Origin: Canna indica
Lineage: Eukaryota > Streptophyta > Magnoliopsida > Zingiberales > Cannaceae
Reading direction: 5' to 3'
Length of the DNA: 64,000 nt
Assembly (NCBI GenBank): GCA_034359265.1
Contig: CP136890.1
Location: forward strand, 30,236,501-30,300,500
Below the pieces are notes generated by a model that was given only the letters and a program-made list of their open reading frames with translations, did no database searches and was not told the DNA's origin. Below are positions 59,207 through 64,000 of this stretch, in pieces. Positions within the stretch are counted from its first letter, which is position 1; each line of letters opens with the position of its first letter. The position numbers were made by a program, and so were the translations under genes.

Positions 59207-60036
59207 TGATCATCTACGACCAATCTGCTACCAATCTGCGGTGGATCTTTTGCTACCACTCTGCTACCATGCATCAGCCAACAGCTCTTTTTCAAAATTC
59301 TAGAACGGTTCTTTTTGAGCCCCTACCCTTGGGATCTCTATATAAGCTCTCAAACTTGCCTTCCTTTGATTCCCAACTATTCATTGAGCCATTCAAATAA
59401 TATTTGGAGCATTTCTTGAGCCATTTCTCCCAAACCCTAGCGTTGACATCAACCTTCTTGAATGAGCCTTGATTTGATTTGTTGCTCCATTTATCATCAA
59501 GAGGCATCAAGAGGAGCTAGGACTTCTTGTTTGGAGCTAAGTACTTGTATTTGATTTATTGCTCCATTTACTTGTGTATTATTTATTATTTTCATTATAT
59601 ATCAAGTGTGTGAAAACCTAGGGTGTTAAGTTTAAGTTTGGTGATTGCCTTTGTGTTGAGGCATAAGCCCACCGTTGTAATCTAGGATTTAAAGTGTCCT
59701 TAGGAGAGTGAGGTGGGGAAGTGCTCTCATTGTGAAGGCGGAGATTTCCGAGTATGGAAGTGCCTTCGGTGTGAGCAGAGACTTTTGAAAAGTCTTCATT
59801 GTAAATGAACTCTTCATCTAGTGGATTGAGTGTGACATCCTATAAGCGGGGTGCTTAGGTAGTGGAGTAGGCAAGGTTGCTGAACCACTATAAATTTTTT
59901 ATGTGTTGATTACTTGCTTATTCACTTCCGCATTTATCTTGTAATTAACCTAAGTAATTGAAGAAACAATTAAACCGAATTTAGGTTAAGTTTTAGTAAA
60001 CACATTATTCACCCCCCCTAGTGTAGGTCATTCGAC
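59207..60036 (+). mobile_element. Family C LTR, remainder
   Basis: Continues from 57553: CTCTATATAAGCTC promoter region near 59340, TAAGTACTTGTATTTGATTTATTGC, GCGGGGTGCTTAGGTAGTGG, then CACATTATTCACCCCCCCTA, parallel to 23540-24301. Confidence 0.75.
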
Positions 60037-61083
60037 TTTGAAGGTCGGGCCGGGTCGGGTTTGTAGGAAAAATTAGCCTGATCCGACCAACAAGTAATCG
60101 CGTCGAGTAGGGTCGGGTTTGAAAGTAAAGAAATCTGAACCCGTTTAAAAAATGAATATAAAAATATTTTTTAAAAAATTAACGAGACTCACCACACATC
60201 TCGAGACATGTAGGCATGTCTCAATACATGTGTGTCGCGTCTCGAGATGCGGCCACCGTGTCTCGAGACACGCGTGTGTACGTGGGAACATTTAATGTTT
60301 TTAATATAATTTTCTAAAAAATTAAAAAAATATAAATGATCTGGTAGTCGGGTCAGGTCACCGGGTTCCAAATATTGAAACCAGAGACTCGACCAGATTA
60401 TGGTTGGGTTTAATTAAATTGAAGCATACCCAGGCCGATTACCCAACCCGACTCGACCCGATTGGTTTGGGTCGGGTCGGATTGTCGGGTTCATTGGGTC
60501 AACTTGACCCAATGAACACCCCTAACTTTCGATGCATCAATTTTGGATTTTGACTTCATCATCATGCACCCCATGGATAATATATTTATTCTAAAACCCT
60601 AAACCCTATTGTTCAAATCTTTTCTTCAAATCAATGTCTCTTGGATTTTTTTGATATTGTTTCAATCTTTCCAATCACGGGCATTGCATGCTTATCGACG
60701 TGGAACCTAAAATTATTTTTCAATCAAACATTAGTTCCTAATTCGTTATCATCAAAACAAAGATTAAGACCAATGTTTGAAAACCTTATGCCAATAGTTT
60801 CTTTTTGTCTTTTCTCTGCTGCAGATTCCACTATGTCAATACCTTCCGAAGGGTCTTCTAGCACTTAACCCAATGGGCAACATTCAATTTATCCCTTGAA
60901 TTTCGATTCCAACTAGCCGAGATGATCGACTTGAATTCGATGTTCTTAAGCAAGTGAATTTCCAATAAAAAAGGCCTATTGATTTTCGAAGTGTGGTTTC
61001 GGCCTTGAATGCATTGTGATTCTAAAGCTTCATGTGTCCTCCAATCACAGCAGCCAAGGGTAAAGCAATGGTGGTGGAGTGAT
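60037..61083. other. Unassigned DNA with GGGTCGGG-rich patch
   Basis: 60037-60520 has GGTCGGGTCGGATTG-type words at both ends and CTCGAGACAC/ACATGT inverted words in the middle, which may mark an old TIR element. 60491-60513 is a perfect palindrome (CATTGGGTCAA, C, TTGACCCAATG). The 75-codon frame at 60641-60868 shows no family. Confidence 0.4.
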
Positions 61084-61660
61084 AAGTGAACTTCCATAGC
61101 ATAGAGGTAGTGTGATCGCTTCGTAAGTGAAAGGTCATGAGTTCAATCATCGTTGGGAGCTTACTCTTTTGAGTTTAAATGTGTTGTTTTGGCAACTAAA
61201 TTTTTTTTTTTCATCATTTACACTCACAAGCATTTAAATGATTGCTATTGTCTTTGTAATAGATTACACCTGGAGACATGTTTCGTTATGTTCCATTGGC
61301 AAATAAACCCAATGAGAAATCACTCAACATCAATTGACAATAATTGTTTTGTTTTTTTACTATATACCCAAGTAAAAGAATATTGGGGAAAAAGGTCGCA
61401 AGTTTGATCCTCATTGGGAGCTTATTCTTTATGAGTTTAAAATGTGTTTCTATGGCAACTAATTTTTTCTTTTTTTTTCATCATTTACCCTCACAAGCGT
61501 TTAAATGATTGCTATCTTGTAATAGACTATATTCGAAGAAGCGTTTCGTTGTGTTTCATTGGCAAATAAACCCGATGGGCTTTTTGGAGAAATCACTTAA
61601 CATCAATTGATAATTGTTTTGATTTTTCTCTCTATACCCAAGTAAAAAATATTGGGACAA
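61084..61660 (+). repeat. Tandem dimer of a SINE-like unit
   Basis: First unit: A-box-like TAGCATAGAGGTAGTGTG (about 61098) and B-box-like ATGAGTTCAATCATC (61137-61151), then a body (GGGAGCTTACTCTTTTGAG, CATTTACACTCACAAGC, GGCAAATAAACCCAATG, CTATATACCCAAGTAAAAGA). Second unit repeats the same body from about 61392, about 261 bp later, with the B box AAGTTTGATCCTC but no A box. Confidence 0.6.
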
Positions 61661-61837
61661 AAGGTGAGTTAAAATCATTATTAAAAAACGAAAGAAAGAA
61701 GGTATAATTCCCAATCAATTGATGTTAGCTTAGTTGATGTTCCAGCAAGCCATCAAGTTTACCTGCCAACTTAGAATCTGCTCCATATGTAAGGTTTTGT
61801 GCACTGTAAGACGGGGTCTACCATGTTAAGGCTTTTC

Positions 61838-63363
61838 TGTTGGCTTTAGGTTTTTAACCTTAGCCTTAATCTCAGTTTTGATGAGTTTGATGATAACAAA
61901 CATGAGACTAATGATTTCATTGAGAATATTTTTTAGATTCCATATCAATTAACGTTCGATGTCCTCGATCGAAAAATCGAAGAAATCAGAAATCGGAAGG
62001 ACATTGATCGACGCGCTCGGGTTCATCGCGGAAACTTCTTGAAGAGTGACGCATGCACCAAAGACTTAATGGACGAGCTCAAAGATCGCATGAAAGCTCT
62101 CCAAGTCGATAGTCGTTGAAAGCCAGAACCCGGAAACAAAGCGCGGAAGAAACTAGGCTAAAAAACCAAATTCAACCTAGGTTCGGTCGACTAGGCGGTC
62201 AACCGAATGTAGGTAAAATTTGGCAGTAGCCATTCGGTCGACCCGTCGCTCGATCGAACATAGGGAAGAAAATGCAGCAGAGCTATTTCGGTCGACCGAT
62301 GGAAGCCCAAAATGGGCAGTAGCTCGGGTGGTCGACCTGTCGATCGACAGACCTGCATTTGCTGAAGACGCAAGATCGCGTCGGTCGACCGACGGGTCGA
62401 TCGAAGGTCAGGATCGCAATTTTTGTGTCTGGGCGGTCGACCCATCGGTCGACCGACTACGGAGTAAAGAGAAGCGGTCGATGGACCGGTCGACCAGTCG
62501 GTCAACCGATCATTCGATCGGCGGCCTGTAACGGATAGTTTTCTATCCGTTGAACATCTGTTTCTTCAGCAGGGTCTAAATATACCCTCATATGATTCTT
62601 TTAACACTCTTCCTTGATTCTTATAGAAATTATTGAGGAATTAAAGGGAAGATCTAAGCCTTCCAATCGATCAATTGCAGTGCGCCCTATTTCTTTCCGC
62701 AGCAATCTTTTCAAGCGCACAAGCTGCCTCAACTCAAAAATTGACTCGAGCTCCACCACTCGGCGAGTTGGAGGTTCCAAAGGCCTGGAAAAGAGTAGAT
62801 AATATTGTTTTACTTCAAGCTCTTTTCCCTTGTAATTTTAACTATTATTTAAACTGTGTTTAATTTGTGCGTCTATAGAAGACCGAGTGTTTGGTCTTCT
62901 GTGTGAAGTGGTATCCTTGGTGTAGAAGGAGTAAAGTCACTTATGTAAACTTACTATTTACTAGGATTAGTTTAGTTGTCCCTTAGGGTTGAGGTGGAAG
63001 AGTACTCTCGATAAGAAGACAGTGACTTCTGGGTGTGGAAGTGCTTTAGGTCAAGAGTGCGTCTCTTCGGTGAAAAGTCCTCGTGTGTAAGGGAAACGTA
63101 AATTAATCTAGTAAAACTAGTTTGGAAATCCTAAGCGGGGTGCTTAGGTAGTGGAGTAGACATTGGGGCCGAACTACTATAAATCTTATGTTTGTATTGA
63201 TTTATTGTTTTGCTTTAATTGCTTAATCATTTATTGCTTCTGCATATAATCATTGAATCGCAAATTGCTTAAATGATTTGAGAAACGATTAAAATTGGAT
63301 TTAGACTAATTACTTAGTAAACAAACTATTCACCTACCCTCTAGTGTGGCTATTTCTCCAACA
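61838..63363 (+). mobile_element. 5' LTR of a second family B element
   Basis: TGTTGGCTTTAGG...TTTCTCCAACA, 1526 bp, colinear with 15531-17055 including the GGTCGACC array (62185-62520). The TATA box is altered to TCTAAATA near 62575. The element continues past the window end. Confidence 0.9.
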
Positions 63364-63365
63364 AT

Positions 63366-63377
63366 TGGTATCAAAGC
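63366..63377 (+). other. Primer-binding site of the second family B element
   Basis: TGGTATCAAAGC two bases after the LTR. Confidence 0.8.
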
Positions 63378-63430
63378 GGGTCTTAGATTTTGATTTCACC
63401 ATCTCTTCTACAATTCGTCTCGATCTTGAA

Positions 63431-64000
63431 ATGACTCTAGAGTCGGTAGCGTCTACAGCTCCTAGGTTCGATGCCTCTAACTTTGGTCTATGGAAATCTA
63501 GGATGTACACATTTCTAAAGACTCAAGGTTTTGGTATCTTTAACATGTTACATTGGGAATTTATTGAACCTAAGGATGATATGCATGCTTGGAGTGAAAT
63601 GGATAAGAAAATGTTTAAGTATAATGGAGATGCCATGAATTACATACTTAGGACATTACCAAATGGCATCCTAGATAAAGTCATGCACTGTTCTTCGGCT
63701 TATGATTTATGAGGTAGTTTAAACGTTTATATGATTATGCCAAAATCGAAGAGATTGACACTTTTGATGAAGGTGGTGATGACAATGGTCACTCACTTAC
63801 TACTAATCTTGGTTTTGATGCTCATAGCTCTTCTAGTCAAAGGAGTAGCTCCAAGAGCCGAAAAAGGAAAGTAGTGTGCTATGCATGCAAGGAAAAATGG
63901 CATGTGAAGAAGAATTGCCCCACCATGAAAAACAAGGCAAAGAAAAGGTCAAAAGCTTCTACATCATCATCCCATCCAAATGAAGCATTCTCTTGGAATG
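63431..64000 (+). pseudogene. gag: gag of second family B element, partial and broken
   Basis: Starts MTLESVASTAPRFDASNFGLW as in 17122, and hits TGA at 63710-63712 where the other copy has TGG. One T is also missing shortly after, shifting the frame. Downstream the intact knuckle VCYACKEKWHVKKNC can be read. The same central gag segment is absent as in the copy at 17122. Cut by the window end. Confidence 0.85.

Noticed and set aside
60641..60868. 75-codon frame MDFFDIVSIF...
   Set aside because: No homology recognised, no promoter or splice context; chance frame in AT-rich DNA.

Overview
This window is nuclear DNA of a flowering plant. It is dominated by nested transposable elements. Only one ordinary host gene is recognisable: a five-exon gene at 51616-54764 for a GOST/TMEM87-like seven-transmembrane protein. 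Evidence for a plant is the Sirevirus-like Ty1/copia elements (initiator-Met primer sites, multiplied AGGGGGAG polypurine tracts), a Tat-like Ty3/gypsy fragment, CACTA (En/Spm) transposons with tnp2 and TNPA-like genes, a LINE fragment and spliceosomal introns. I cannot name the species.

Layout: 1-996 is an LTR of copia family B lying inside the 5' LTR of copia element A (997-7825), whose gag and pol are broken by many stops. 7838-9580 (minus) is an unrelated LTR and 9667-11110 (minus) is a solo LTR of family C. 11111-15530 holds gypsy debris: an integrase-region fragment (12850-14030) between two arrays of about 100-bp repeats in opposite orientation. 15531-22370 is a nearly complete but pol-less family B element. 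22733-24301 is a family C solo LTR. 24551-31776 is a 7.2-kb CACTA transposon with a perfect CAA target duplication. Family B, family C and the CACTA all appear to have landed in one old gypsy LTR (family E), whose pieces lie between them and end near 32130.

32131-37400 is AT-rich with two TIR elements. 37650-40129 is a truncated CACTA copy with an intact TNPA-like gene, and 41400-42370 a fragment of a second CACTA family. 46949-49789 is an internally deleted CACTA (GTT target duplication) sitting in a second E-like region. The host gene follows, then a LINE fragment (55860-57200, minus), a rearranged family C LTR invaded by another solo LTR (57221-60036), a tandem SINE-like dimer (61084-61660), and the start of another family B element (61838 to the window end).

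The CACTA copies share one plan, read on the coding strand: subterminal CAGCAACGGC repeats, TATATA promoter, GC-rich leader ending at a CAG|GTATGT donor, a leader intron holding a 26-bp minisatellite and a long hairpin, then tnp2, then after 75 bp a five-exon TNPA-like gene whose ATG lies just behind a splice acceptor. This resembles the maize En/Spm arrangement, where alternative splicing from one promoter gives both proteins. The hairpin, conserved with compensatory changes in a divergent CACTA family, is the most unexpected signal here.
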